Shown: positions 21,501 through 36,500, counted from the first letter of the stretch. The stretch: DNA of 64,000 bases from Perognathus longimembris pacificus (GCF_023159225.1 NC_063170.1:25942301-26006300); one strand, 5' to 3'. Numbers and translations are program-made. The notes: generated by a model not told the origin, from the letters alone.

Positions 21501-24500
21501 CTCAGCTGTCCAGGAACAGGATGAGCCCAGAGAACCCACCAGTGAGCCACTCCTCAGCTCTGAGCACTGGCCCCTGGACCACGTACGCCTAGCAGGACCC
21601 AGATACGGATGGCACAGCTTCCCCAGGAAAGACAGAGCAAGCCAGAGTGCCACAGCGTGCCACAGACAGATGGCAGTGTCATCCCGGCAGTGAGGTGTGG
21701 CAGGCCCTACCTGGAGGTGAGGTTGGCCTGGGTGAGATTACCAGGGCTGTGGGCACAGTGGTCCTGCCAGCACCGGGAGAGGTTGAAGAGCACCAGGTAG
21801 GCCACCAGGGCCACCGTCAGCAGCACGACCTTCAACTCCAGGCTCATCCGCAGGAAGACGGAGCAGGCGATGAAGCCCAGGATACAGCTGCAGCTATAGT
21901 ACTAGGGGTGAGGTAGTACCCTGCTGTCCATCACCAGGAGGTGTTAGCACTCACACCCCCAGGACCCCTAGCTCCCCCAATTCCCCATGGGCACCCTTCT
22001 GCCCACTTCCCAGAGCCAATGAGCTCGGAAACTGTAGGTGCTGTGTGGAGCTCATGGACCAAGGGCCAGGCCGCCATGGGCACACCTGAACAGCCTCCTG
22101 TCTCCTGCCTTCTGCCGTAAGCCCACCCTCCCCAGAGCACAGCCCTGCCCCCATGACTCCCTTGCCAGCCTCGAGCTGCAGCTCCCCACCACCCCCAGGA
22201 TAAAGAGCATTCCCTGGCCTGGCGTTCCTGCTCCACTCTGACCTGGACCCCGCCTCCGATTCTCCCTCACTCCCCAACTCACAAACCCTGAAACCCCTCA
22301 GCTTGGCCACACTGTCCCCTCCCCCCATCCCACCTCATCCCTTGACAGACCTGTGCAAACTCCCTGTGGCCCCTGATGGCCCATGCTCTCCTGATTGTCT
22401 TGGAGCCCAGTGCTAGCTTTGCCACCTAGGAGGCTCTGGTCAACCTCTTCCTCATGAAGAAAGAGGCAGCAGCATCTCAGAGATGTCTTCCAATACAACT
22501 GGCAGTAGCCCACGCCATGCCCTTCCCACACTGTGACCTGGGACCAGAACGCGCTCAGCCGCCTGGCCCTGGCTTTCCCTCCCTTGGAGACATGGACCAG
22601 ACACAGTGCTCTTCACACCAGAAGCTACTGTAGCTGAGCTGAGTCCCAGTGAGGACAGGTAGAACCCAGAGGGCCCTTCCAGGAAGAGGACAGACACTCA
22701 CCGGGAGGAGGGCACACAGGGTCCTGTCCTTGCTCCTTGAGGCCAGCAGACTCGTCTCATTGCCACCAGGCAGTCCCAGGGCTGAGTCGGGCATCAGTGG
22801 CTGTGAAAGAGACAGGTCCCTGCTAACGTGCATCAAGGGGACCAGGGCTCTGGGTACCCCGGTGACCTCAGCTGATGCCAGCTCAGCTCTGAAGAATCGG
22901 GGGTGACCCCAAATGCAGCAGCTCTAGAGTGCCAGGGCTCTAGAAGGAGCTGGAGCCCGGAGGAACCATGACAACATAGAACAGGAAGCCAAGCTCCCCT
23001 TCTAGCAGAGAAACGGAGGCCCAGAGAGGGTGAGCCAGGACAGAGTGAAGAACTGCCTGCACCAGGGCCCTCCCAGGCTCACACTGCAGTGCTTGCAGGG
23101 GTCACAGCAGGGTTCCCAGGGTCAAAGATGGGCACCTGGGGTCCCTGTCAGGACTAACCAGATTGATGATGGCGACAGTGAGCAGGCTACCGATGGTCAG
23201 CACAGCCAGAAACAGCCTCAGAAGAGGCCGCGTCTCCACCCATTCAGAGATGGCCTGCAGCGTCCCCAGGGCTGGGCAGCACCTCTGTGGAGACACGACA
23301 TGGAGTCACCGGCGCACAGCTGAGATGAGGAAGAACAGGGATTCCAGGACAGAAGAGACAGTGCTGCAGTCTGGGCTAGCAGGACACTGGAGAAGAGAGA
23401 CACCAGCAAGAACCTCCAGCCCAGAGAGAGGCTCCGACCAGCAAGGCTCACTGGGGGGCCCAAGGAAGGGAAGGGAGCGCAGCACTGAGCTCCAGGCCAA
23501 GAACTCAGCTCCACTCACCAAAAACTCAGCAGCAAAGCACAGACTGAGCACCAGCCCCAGCAGACAGGACACCAGCCCGAAGGACATACCCAGGGCCGCC
23601 ATTCTGGAAAGGAGGAGAAGCCTAAGTGCAGGGGTCACCCAGGACCCCCCTCTCTCACAGCCTCTAATCCCCAGCTCACAGTCACCTATCCCTTCCTAGA
23701 GGTTACTCTGCACACAGCCAAAGGGACATTTGAAAACTAGCCCAACTTCCTCACTAAATGGACACACAGGGCCAGGTCAAAACACAAAGGTCATGACCAG
23801 CTTCATGCCCTCCCCCTTGGGGCCAGGTATAAGAAATGATAAGTACCCTGAGCCTGTGGACATTATACAAAAGCATTCCCTTTGTCAGTCTCTATTAAGT
23901 ACACCCAAAGCCACAATATTGGCCCAACTGCCTCTGCTCCCTCTGATCTCAGCCCCTCTCGTCCACCAGCAGGATCTCAGAGCCACAAGCACAAATCTCA
24001 GGGGCTCCTGACCCAGACTCAATGTTATTAACCCCTGAGCTTCATCCACCCCTTACCCAGCTGGCAAGATGCCAGATTTCCCTTAAAGTCCAGGGGCAGC
24101 AGCAGAGGTAACGGGTAACTTAGCAAAGTGAGAGGCACTGGGAGCAGAGAGGCCTGAGGCACATTAGTTACAAGTAAGGACCTGCAACTCCAGTGGGACT
24201 GCAAAGCCTGGCCCAGCACTGGAGGACTCATGCAGCTTTGCTGGGCCCCACTTCGGACACCACTCCCACCCCCTGGCTCTACCTCAATGCGTTCCATCGT
24301 CATCCCCACCTCACACTAACCTGGGCATCAGCAGGGCATGGATGAGCAAGATGCAGAGGAAGACCAAGCTGGCACAGGCGAAGTCATAGCGGGCCCGGGG
24401 AATGGGGGCCAGGCGGTACTGTAGCAACAGGACTGTGAGGGCCAGCCACCTGTGGGACCCCTGCACAGCTCCCCTCGCCCCTGCTTCAGTTCACCACTTA

Positions 24501-27500
24501 GGTGATGGAAATAAGATGCCTGGAGTTCCAGGCAGTGTTCCACAGATCACCGTCATCATCTGCAGCTAGCAGCTCGGTCTGTGTTGCTAAGCAATCGCCC
24601 CCTGCCCCAAGCCCAGCCAGGGCCCCTGAAGAGCTCATGGCCCATGGACAAAAACCGAGTCTGAGCCACCAGGGCCCACAGCCCACCTAAGCTCCTGTGG
24701 CAGGTGAGAAACAGACTCATTTCCTGGTGACCTCACTTGGGAGTCCAGAGAAAAGATGGCCCCTCCCCTCCAGCCCTGGCACCCAGCACAGGACCTCCTC
24801 CTCCCAGCCCTATAGCCTGAAGCTAAGGATGGCGTTGGAACTGCCTCACCTCTCGCTCAAAGCTCTCCTCCAGGAAGATGGCCCCAAAGGTGTGGAAGTC
24901 ATCAGACTTGGAGCAGCAGGGCCTGGAGGGAGGGTGGGGGAGCTGCAGCATGAGATGGGGTCTGACAGTGGGCACCCTCAAGAGGCAACTCCAGGGAGGT
25001 GGGGCCCAGCCATAGGTATGAGGACACAGGTGGGTCTGCCACAGGGAAGACCCCCCACCCAAGGGAAAATAGAGGGTGAGCTGAGGTCACAGGGCCTCAC
25101 CTAGTGGAGCTGAGCCCCTCGATGGCCGACAGCATCTCGTCATCATAGGAGTCGTCCTCCGAACGCCCTTTGGGGGATGCACTTCTGGAAACAGACACCC
25201 TAACTGCACCACCCAGGAACCCCACGTCCACTCACTCGGAAGCAGGTGTGGATTAGAGATGGCCACAGTGGGGGTAGTGGGTGCCTGATAGAGGTCTTGA
25301 ACCTCACTGGGGACCATGGAGAAGTGGGTGGGCGCCACTGAGGCCAGGGGTGCAAATGAAGGTCCATGTCCCCTAGCTAGCAGTCTATACAGAAGCAGAG
25401 GACAGACTCCTGGCTCCCAGCCTGTGTCCTCATCTGCTCCCCCACAGGGTCAACCTGCACCACCACCCCCCTTCCTCCAATATCCCTCTCTCAAGGACCT
25501 GGAAGCCCTCTTCTAGAAACAGAGCCAATTTCAGAGGCCAGGCAGAGTGGGGTGAGGCTGCCCTATGCAGGGCAGCAATGCCTGCCTGGAGGAGGTGACT
25601 GAGGCACAACCCAGCCAGCAGGGATGCAGTACATACCTGTCAGGGGCCCGGTGGCGCCGCAGGGGAATGGCCTAAAGTGGGAGGGAGGGGAGGACACGGT
25701 GACTGCCTGGCCACGAGCCTGGTCTATTCCTCAGCCCAAGTTTATCACCACTAGCCACTGGGCGTCAGGGACTGCCCAAGCTGCAGCACCTTGCAAGAGG
25801 GCTGAGCTAAGGAGAACAAAGGACAGGGGACACCCCCTACCCCCCAGAGCAGTCTCCCAAGTGGCTCCCCAGAGGTGGGCAGAGGCTGGACCCACCCCAG
25901 CATCTGCTCCCAGTCCCATCCTAGCTGTCTGGGCAGGGAGGGGACCTACCTTGGGTCTGCGCCCATTGGGGATGAGTGTCTCACTGCTGCTTACGCTCTC
26001 GCGGTGGTTGAGGTGTGCGAAGGGCCGTGCAGCCCCCCAGGACTCGAGGTAGCGGGTCACACGCACAGAAGCCCGCATCTTCAGGGCTGCATCCCCCTTG
26101 GGCCTGGGGGGCTGTTGGCTGGGTGGTGGTGGCTGCTGGCTCTGCAGGCCCATAGACAATCTGTTCCACCAGGGACCCTCTCATCCCGCCCCTCCACTCT
26201 CTCCCAGATGTCACCCTGCCCACACAACCTGCTGGGAAATAAGACAAGGCTCCAGCCTGAACCGCCTAGGGGCTGTGCTGGACAGCTGCCTACCAGAGCT
26301 GACCGAGACCCCATGCACTTACACCAGGCTGCAGGGTACCCCTGCTCTGTCCCCTGGCTGTCCCCAGGCCAGGAGGAGACTGCCGGTCATCTAGTCGAGA
26401 GCCCAGCCCTGCCCCTTGGGCTCTGAAGCAGGTGCTTACTGGGGCCTGACTCCCCACACCTCCCCCAGGAGGCCAGCAGAACACAAGTGTCTCGTTCCCC
26501 CCCCCCCACACACACACACATGTCCAGCACAATTCCTTCTTTCCAGTGGGGAGAAGCACAAGGGAAAGGAGTGCTGCTGGCACCCACACAGCAACCAAGG
26601 TACCAGCTGACCTCCCAATCAGCCTTCCAGAAGGTTCCAGGCAGGCTCCAGCCTCCTGCTTGGATGCATTACCTGCCCAGCACCTGTGGCTGAGCCCCGC
26701 CCTGCAGGAGGACCAGCTCGGCCTCCTTCCCAGCCCCTGGTGTCTGCAGGCAAGGTTGTCAGGCAGGGCTAGACACACAGGAAGAGGAAGAGCCCCGAGA
26801 TCAGCAGAAACAAGTTTGCTCCACAGTGAGATCTGCAGATTCCCTTTTGCCCCCCTCCCAACAGAGACTCCAGACATCTCCTCCCTCTGGGAGTCCTGGG
26901 CCTGCCACACCCTCATTAGCAACTCTGCTGGACTGGCCAGCCACCTGTTGCCATAAGAGAACCACATTGAAACCCCAGCTGGCGGGCTGTCTAGCTCAGA
27001 GAACCATGAGCAGTGCAGCCTTGCTCAGGGTCCCAGGATGGCCCAGCCCCACAGTGAGCAAGAATGCACGGGGCCTGGGATCTGGAAATATTTCTCTGCT
27101 GCACCTCTCCACTGTCTCCACAGCACCCAGCCACCCAATCAAACAAATTCAGGGTCAGTGGCACTTCTCCTAGAACAATACAACCCCCATCCCAATAAAT
27201 GAAAGCAGGCGAGTCCCACAGACCCATGACCCATGGCTCTGAATCAAGATGCACATGTGCACAAGGGCTGGGCACACAGACTCTCCATGTGGCCCCCTAG
27301 GACTGCGCCCTCATAGCCTGGTAAAGCAAGAAACACCTGGGATGGGGCCTGGCCTGCTAGGGCCAAGGACCCAGGTCCCACACAGGTGCACCCAGGGGAG
27401 CTGCAGATGAAGCACCACAAGCACAGGAGGACGTGCGGTCACTGCCTGAGCGAGGACCACACACTCTCATTCACTGCCAGATACCCAAAACCCTCAGGAG

Positions 27501-30500
27501 GAGGGAGGGAGGGACAGGGAGGCCCAGCTGTCCAGGTGGGGGTGCCTCCTGGGACACCAGGGAGCCTCCTGCCACACGCCCTTTGGAGACCCTTATGCCC
27601 AGCCCTCTCAGCACCCTGTGATTCTACTCCTTCAATCTAGTAGCCCCCAGGGGTGGGCTTTGGGGGGTTGGGGATGGGGTTGCTTGGTCCGTTCCCAAGC
27701 CACCTGAGCACCTGCTCTAAGCCGAGTGGCAGCTAGAGAAAGGGAATCACAATAAATAAGAAAAGGATTAAATGGGACCCTTTTGGGCCCTGGGAGGCTC
27801 AGGGCAGGGGCTTTCCCAGACACTAACTCCATGTGAATGTGACTTCAGCAGAGTGAGGCTATAGACATGGTGGAGGGGCTCTGGGGCTGCCCCCCAGCCA
27901 TGGCCAAGGCTGAGAGAGAGAAGCTGGAAGGAGCCTGTGGCCAGCACTCTTGAGCAAGCCCCAGGAATGACTCACCAGCCCCAGACAGACTGGGGCAGCA
28001 GACAGGCCAGGCATCTGCAGGCTCACGTGGGCTCCCTTGTGTCACGAAGCCCTCCCACCTCCACAAGCTGTGCCCCAGGAGAAGGGGAGGCAGCACTGGG
28101 GCAGGTGGTCGGGGAGCCCTGAGCCCAAGACCCTCTCAGCTCCCTGCCCAGGGCTCCCTGGCCAGCCGGGATTTCCTGAGTCTGACTCAAAACAATGTGT
28201 TAGGAAAGTGTGTTGAAGCTGTGGGCTAGTGGTTCACACCTGCCATCCTAGCTACTCAGGAGGCTGAAATCTGAGGATCACAGTTCAAAGACAACTTGGG
28301 CAGAAATGGAGCTGTGGCTCAAAGAAGTAGAACACTAGCCCTGAGCAAAAGAGCTCAGAGACAGCACCCAAGCCCTGAGTTCAAGCCCCATAACTGACCA
28401 AAAAAAAAAGTATCTTGGGACCACTACAGCCTCGGGGTCTCCCCTCACCAGGCAGGTGGCAGCTGTGGCACCATTTCATAGGAAAGAAAGCTGAGACGTT
28501 GGCCCTTGGCCCCAAGACTATGCACAGCCACCGGAATTGAGTTCCTAGGCAGCTAGCTGCTTCCCTAGACTCAAAATCCCCCGCTCCATCATGTCATCTC
28601 TCCAGCATGGGGACCCCACTCCAGCATCACCTGGCCCAGCCTCCCTCCAGCCTTGTGTGCCCACGTACCCGAGGGTCGATCACCAGGTAGGTGCGGATGT
28701 TCATCTCTTTCAGGTAGGGGTCCCGCTGCTGCCCCTGCCCGTCCTCCACCTCATACGCCTGGTCCAAGTGTCTCAGCGTCGCCTCTGTGATGTGCACCCG
28801 GCTGGGGAGACCCAAGGCAGAGAAAGCAGTGCAACGGGGGGGTGGGAGGCCTCCTCCCACTGCCTCCACACCTGGCTCCACTCTGACCCCCCCAGCGCCC
28901 CCATGTGAAGCCCCAGCCTCCACCTGCCCCCAGCAGAGCCTCACCCTGGGACTCCAGCCGCCTCCATCCTGTTGGCCAGCGACACATCATGGGACCACAC
29001 ATCATACTGCCACTTGCGGAGCCCGATGACCCCACACAGCACGTTCCCTGAGTGGATGCCTACACGCATGCTGATGTCCACGCCCGTAGCCTCCCGCACC
29101 TGCCTGGGGCACAGGCAAGTCACTCATGCCAGCAATGGGACAGTGCGGGGCAGAGGGCCAGGCTGCCTCCCTAGAGGCTGCACAGCCAGGGAGGGGCAAG
29201 TCCCCACATTCTGGTCACTGCAGCTCACATGGGGGAAGGGGGTCCCACAAGTCCACTGTGGTGTCTCCTGCCTCAGCTGGGGCTGGAAAGGCCAGTGTAA
29301 AAGGAGCAAGGTACACTGGGCTTCCCTCTGGCACTTCCAGGAATCCTGTGTCCCCCACATACACAAGCTGACCTCTGCCCCCCAGCAAGAGCATGTGGGA
29401 CAGGGGAGCAGCCTGTCTATCAACAAGGCTGAGGAGGAACGGGGCCTGCTAGGGACAGCCAGGGCCAGCAAAGGGCCACCGCAGCTGCAGTGCTGAGCTG
29501 GGCAGCCCGGGATAATGGGTGGCAGGGCCAGGCTAGACCCAAGACTCCGCCATGGCCCTCCTGGCTGTCCAGCCACTGACTCCAGGATGAAGCATGCACT
29601 GGCATGGGGGGTGGGGTGGTCCTGGAAGCTCCAACAGCCCTGCTCCATACACCAGCCATGGGGCCCGGTCTACCTGGCTGCCACCAACTGCACCCTACCA
29701 CAGTAACCTGGCCACACACACAGAGCACCTCACAGGGGGACCCCACCAGGCCTCCGGCTCCATGCAGCCAGATTCAGAAGCTTCCAGAAGGAAGCAGGAA
29801 GGAGATGGAGCCTTGGTGTTAGACCCACTCTGGAAGGTTCTCCTGCTGTCTTCCCTGAGTCTCTACTGCTGTCATATAGACTAGGTCTTTAAAGAGGCGG
29901 AGCCCAGCTGCCTATTTTTACATCACCCAGTCTCAGGCCTCTTGGAGTTCCTGGCGAGGGAGGGAAGGAGGATGGAGGCCAGAGGCCATTAGACTGAGCT
30001 TGCCTCTCCTGTGTGGCAGCCTCAGGTTCCACATCTGTGACATGGGTAAGATGTCCCCCACCATGCCCTCTGCACATACTTAATGGCTTCGCATATGTCC
30101 AGCCCCATCTTGACACAGTTGCGGGCATGGGTGGGCAGGGATACGGGCAGGCCCGACACACAGTAGTAGCAGTCGCCCAGGATCTTGATCCGCATGCACT
30201 CATTGGCCTGCAGGATGAGGCGGAGGCCTGGTCAGAGCAGGTCCTGGGCCACATCCTGGGCACAATCTGGACTCTTTCCCAGCCACGACCTGCCTCCTGG
30301 GACTTAGGGCGTCAGGAGCGGCTTCTGAGCCCGTGAGGAAGCAGGGCCCAGGGCCTCACCAGGAGGAAGCCCCAGCCCATATCTGCAAGGAGAGCAAGCT
30401 TAGGGGGGCCTCTGCAGGTAGGGCTGCCTTCGTTTCAATTGTCCATGTGGTGTTTGAGCACCTACTATGGACCTCAGCCCTGGGCTAGGTTCACAATACA

Positions 30501-33500
30501 GGCGTCAGCCTGCGCAGTCGATGCTGTGCCAAGGGCGAGGTGCCAGCGGCACTCAAAAGGCCCAAGAAGCCAGAGGCCTCCCGGTGAAGGTGACGGCTGA
30601 GCCAGACACAGTGGAACAGGGCGAGCAAGCCACACCAGCACCCAGAGGAAGAGCATTCCAGGCATGTGCAAGGGCCCTGTGCTAGAAAGCTGCTGAGCAG
30701 CCAGCTAGGCAGCCAGGGAGGCCCAGGGGGCTGTGTAAAATTGGGGGTCCGTAAGCCATGGTCAACAGGTGTCTGGCCAAGAGGTGCCATGCTGCCAGGC
30801 TGGGCAAGCGGAGGCAGAGCAGCACAAAAGTGGGGAGGAGAGCCAGGAAAGGGAAATGTTCGGGAAGGAAGGGGCTCTGGAGGACTGCAGGAGGATGTGT
30901 GATGCGGCTACGATGACCAGGCCCCTTATCCTCAGTGTGGCAGGGCCAACAGGGGCTGGTGGAGGCAGGCCCTGCCCTAGCAGTGACTGCTGGCGCCACT
31001 GACACAGGGCCCAGACACAAAGCAGCCCAGATTCGCTGTGTCCCTGCAGACAGTCCCTTCTACCCAGCCCTCCTCCAGCCACCCAGTGTCGGCGTGTGCC
31101 CAGTGCTTCTTGCTTCCCTGGCCCTGATTGGCACATGCCAAGCAAGCTCTTGTGTTTTGGGCTTTTATTTGCCAAACCTGGGGCCTGAACTCATGGCCTG
31201 GGTGCTTTTTTTGCTCAAGGCTAGCACACTACCACTTGAGCCACAGCTCCACTTCCAGCTTTCTGGTGATTTATTGGAGGTAAGAGTCTCATGGACTTTC
31301 CTGCATGGCTGGCTTTGAACTGTGATCCTCAGATCTCAGCCTCTTGCATAGCTAGGGTTTCGGGTGTGAGCCACCACACTGGTGACATGCCAAGCTCTTG
31401 AGTGTCCAGAGAAGCTCAAGGGCAGTGTGGAGAGGGTTGGGTTCCAGCAGCCTCACCCCTCACCCCTACTCAGGTGCAGGAACACCACTGACCCAGCGGA
31501 GGCCTGGGCCATCGCAGCCCCTCCACAGACGAGCAGCCCACCGTGTCCCTGACCCTTGCTTGTTGGGGCAGGTTTTGAGCCTTGCTCTTGGAAGGAGGTA
31601 AATTCTGGATTCGATGGCTGATGGGACTGGCCTGCCAGCCTGTGGCTGTGTGGGAAGCCAGCGCCCGCTAAGGTGTGGCCCCTCTGAGCAATGTTTGTGA
31701 TGAACAGGATGGGGAGGCCAGGTATGTGGTAGGTGGGGGGGGTCAGTGAGGAGGGAGGGCGCCGGCCACATCACCAAGGCTGGGCTTGGGCTTCTCTGCA
31801 AGGAAAAGACGGCTGTGCCTGAGACCTCAGCTCACAACCCCACCTTCTCACACTCCTCCTTGCCGGTCCAGAAGGCACCTAGCTGCCCCCATGCTAGTCC
31901 ACAGCCACAGCTTCCAGGAAGCCCACCCTGACTGACACCTGGCTAGACTTCTGCAGACTTCTGTAAAGCACACAGGCTGAGGGCCGTGGGCAGCAGGAAG
32001 GCAGGCCGAGGCTGGCCGTCTCCTCACCACCCCCGCCATCCCTCCATGCATGCCTGACACTGTGGCCCTATCCAGGTCTTGTCATTCACAGACTCTGCTT
32101 CAGACCATGTCTTCTGCACCTCCTAGGCCACCAGGTGAGGCCAAGGCCACCAGTCCCCCCTCCATCTCTTCCTCTTCGCCCTGCGGAGTTGCTGGGCCCT
32201 GTGGCTCTTGGGGTGTATGTTGTCAGTGTCTCCCCTGGTCTCTGGAGCAGGAACCAGGTCCTGACTGCTGCAGCCACCCAAGCCCACATCTCCCCAGGAG
32301 GCTGGCTTCTGGGATAGCCTCTAGTCCTGTTCCTCCTGTGGAGGAGGCAGCAGAGGCTCTGTGGTGGTCAGTACACGGCCTTCAGGGCTCACCTTGGCAA
32401 TCTGGTCAAACTTGCCGAAGAGTTCATTCAGCACCACCACCAGCTCCTTGGGGGAGCAGTCGCTGGCCAGCCGCGTGAAGCCCACGATGTCTGCGTACAG
32501 GATGCTGGGGTGGGGGTGGGGGGCCAGGTCAGGCAGTGGCTACCCAGCCTCGGACCCACGCTGCCCCTGCCTTCCTCAGCCCCCACAGGGGCAAGAGGGG
32601 CAGGACCCAACCCACCACAGTGGAAGGCAGAGAGCAAGGCTCTCCTGGGGCAGCCCGGTGCCCTCACCTCTGCTAGACAGGAGGGAAGACTCCCAGGCTC
32701 GGAGAACAGAGCCAGGATTTCTAGCAGACCTCCCTGTTCCCGTCTGCAAGCTCCTGCCGCCCGGACAAGACGAGCATGGGCCACTGGTGGATGCCGCTGG
32801 GGAGGAGAGGCAGGAGGCCACCTCCCTCGGCCCGGGACGTGGAGCGCTGCCCTGCTTGGCAGGGGTGCCCATCACCCACCTGACATTCTGGTGCCGCTTC
32901 ACATAGAGGCTGTGGAAGTTGTGGTCGGGCATGTAGCGGCGGCCTCCGCCCTCCTTGAGCCGCTCGATGATGGCTAGCTTCATGCCCATGGAGATGTGGG
33001 CTGGCAACACAGACAGCAGCAGGTTCTCCTGGGCATGGTGGGCAGACCAGCAGAGGGACCAGGAAGGACAAGCAGGGCGGTATCACACTCCAGGCTGGCC
33101 TACGTGGAAACTAGCCCGCTGCCCTCTTGCCCACTGTGCCCATATTCTCTGTTTGCTATGCCCAGCACTGGCCCAGGTGGACACACAGCCTGCCATCCCA
33201 GCAGCCCCCTAAAGACCTGTGTGGGGGTCAATGCGTGAACACCATGCACATGGCTCTCAACAAGCGCCTCGTGCCCCTCTATTGGGAGGTGGCCCCCTGG
33301 GGAAGCAGGGCCTCTCACCTGCTGACGCTTTTCCACACGCAGCTTCCGGCGGATCTGGATGCACTTGACTGTGTAGGTGAAGAGGTCCCGGGAGGCGTCC
33401 TGCATCTGGTGCTTGTGGAAGGCGCCCGTGAAGTTCCCACCCAGGAAAATGATGGCGTTGGCCAGCAGCTGGAAGGGGCCGAGGGCTGGGCTCAGCATCT

Positions 33501-36500
33501 AGCTGGACTTGTCCACTCCACCCCAGCACCCTCCCCATGGCAGGTTCTGAGGCCACCCTGCACCTACCCACCTACCCCAGCCCACTCAGGGAAACTGAGG
33601 CCCAGACAGTAGCTGGTCTCCTATGTCATCTGTAGCTACAGGACCTGGGTCTTCTCTGCATCCCTAGGGCTTGTCCTGTCAAGTGGGGCTCAGACACCAG
33701 AGCCTGGGGAGCTAGAACTTCTGGGGGGAGAGAGTGAACCCCTCCCAGAGCAGAGACTGAGGCAAGTGCAAAGGGCATTGGTCACCCAGACACAGGACCC
33801 AGCAGCTGGGTGCCTCAAGCACTGGGAGCAGACACCCTCAAGGACACTGTGTTGCTAAGCCCCACCGACCTATGTGGACGTCTGTCCACTCAACACAAAA
33901 GCACAGACACAGCCCCGGACACCCCATGCCCTGACCCAGCCTGGGGAGCGGGAACTCATGCCACAGCAATGCCGTGAGCCAGCAGGTGGGTCCCAGGGCC
34001 ACAGGGGCACAGAAGCCTGGGGAGCGGAGGCCGGCACTGAGGACTTGGGGGCCATTTTCCCCACACTGGGCCTGGGTGGCCCATGCCCTCCTCAGTAGCC
34101 TCGGCCTGTCCCCAGCCCACCACTCACCTGCAGCCCCACCTTGACAATGGGCTTCGTGAAGACCTCCAGCAGAGCTCCGAACACCAGGAGGTGTGATGCA
34201 GAGGAGAGCACCCCCACGGCAACGGCCCCCCTCATGCTGAGGGGCAGCAGCGTGTACCCCACAAAGATGATGAACAGGAAGAACGGCACCTAGGGACAAC
34301 AGGCTGAGAGGCTGGAGTCTCCACACTGCCTGGGAAGGCCCCACCTAGGCCCCCTGTTCTCAGGGTGTCCTTCCCCTCTTCCCAAGACAGCCTCCGCCAC
34401 GGTATCCATCACTACCTACATGCTGAAGCTGATGTGCCTGTGACCCAGGGAGCTTGCCCTGATGGGCTGGATGGTGGCCTGCTGCCCCCACGGCCACCCT
34501 CTTCCCTCCTCCCCTTCCAGCCAGCCCCAGTCCCCCCACAGCCTGCAGGCTATGGGTTTCAAGAGCTTCGCCCACCCAGCCACAGAGAAGGAGCAGTGCA
34601 GCACCCTTGACGGCCATGGCCATCCAGGGCGACATGGGCTAGGGCTCCAGCTGACTGGGAACAGGCTCTTGGGGATGGAGACAAGGCCCAGTTAGCCAAT
34701 GAACAAAAGCATCAGGAGTTCAAGTCCTGGTCTCAGACCAAAAACAAAAGAAAAGAGCAAGCCTGTCCTTGGCTGAGGCAGCTAACTCAGAGGGGAGCAG
34801 CACGGGAGAGAACGCAGTGGCTTCTCCTGGGGCTCCAGGCCCAGCATGCCTGGCCCTCAGCCCTTTTGGGCACAGGAGCCATTTGGTGCCTTCTTGCCCT
34901 CTGTCATCTCTACAGACCACTCAAAAACACCCCAGCCAGCCAAGGCCAGTGGCTCACACCTATACTCCTATACACTCAGGAGGCTGAGATCTAAGGATCA
35001 CAGTTCAAAGCCAGCCCAGGCAGAAAGGTCTGTGAGACTCTTACCTCCAACTAAACTCGAAAAAGCTGAAAGCAGAGCTGTGGCTCAAATGGCAGAGCAT
35101 TAGCCTTGAGCAAAAAAAAAAAAAAAAAAAAGCCCAGGAATAGCACTTAAGCCCTGAGTTCAAGGCCCTAGGACTAGCATAAAATAAAATAAGATAGACT
35201 AGAATAAAATAAAACAAAGAAACATCCCAGCCAGAAGTGGACACTGCTCCTACCTTAGCCCCATCAACACAGAGGCTGGAGAGGCTGAGGAAGCCCGGGG
35301 CCTGTCCTACTCTCAGAGCCACAGCTCAGAGCCACAGCCACTCAGGGGCACAGGCGCATCCCCAAATGGCCTTGCCAGATGGGCTCCCACCCTGTTACCT
35401 GCTCAAACGCGTAGGCTGCCCTCTGCCAAGAGTCCCACACCAGGATGTAGCCCAGCATCATGAAGCAGGCCCAGATAAGCAGTGCCAGGGCCCACAGCCA
35501 TCGCTGCACAAGCCACTCAATGTACACCAGCACGTAGAGAGCTGTGAACACCACGAGTGTGAAGAACGCTGTGCCCAGGACGGCCTGGTGTCCAGAAGGG
35601 TCCTGGGGGAGCAAACAGACACAGAATGCCTGGCCTTTGTCCTGGGTGCCAGCTCCTCCTGGAAGCCTGCCTGGCCTCATGTCTGGTGCCTCCACTTCTC
35701 CTCATCTCAAGCCTGTGAGGCTGTCACCTCCACTAGGGCTACCCTTCCTGGTCTCGTCAGCACCCTAGCGTCCTCCTCACCCCACCCTGGGATATCATGG
35801 CTCCAGGAGGCAGAGCTGGGCTCTGCGCACACCTAAAGGTGACAGGTGACATGAGAGGAGCCCCAGAGCAGGGCCTCCTCCTAGGCAAAGACTGAGAAAG
35901 CACCTGGCAAAGGAGAGGTTGCAACTGATTCTTCCAGGAGCAGAAGATGCTGAGGGACGAAAGCAGGCATTCCCCACAGGCAAGTGCTCAAACAAAGGCA
36001 CAGAGGGTGATGGAAGGGCCAAGAAGAGGTCCTATAGCTGGCACTGCACCCAGAGTCCCTGGAGCCCCACATCCCCACAGCCCCAGGAGGAGAGACGCTG
36101 ATCTGGGGGGTGACCAGAAGCAAGTATCCTGTATACAGTCACCCAAGCCTGGGCTCTGTCAGGACCCCTGAAGGACTCCAGCCATTTGACACAGATTAAC
36201 TTTTTACAATCTGTCCTCTTCCTGAGTTCTCTAATCAAATTTACACTAATTAATAAGAAAATTAAAATTGCAGGGACCCAGTCATATGTCACATGCCAAG
36301 GGCTGCATAACTGCACTCAGGTAGTGGCTGCAGCAAGCCAAGGTTAGAGAGGTTGGTGGCAGCTGTGTGAAGAATTCTGAGATAGGCTCAGAAGCGCAGG
36401 TATTGATTACTGATGTCTGCCATGGTCTGGGAAGGATGGAAGAATGACAGATACACAGCCATCTCTCCCTGAACTCAGGTCTGTAGCAGATCAAATTTCA

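Noticed and set aside
26290..26967. 225-codon open frame on -
   Set aside because: Lies in an ADCY7 intron, extends across no conserved segment, and resembles no known protein.
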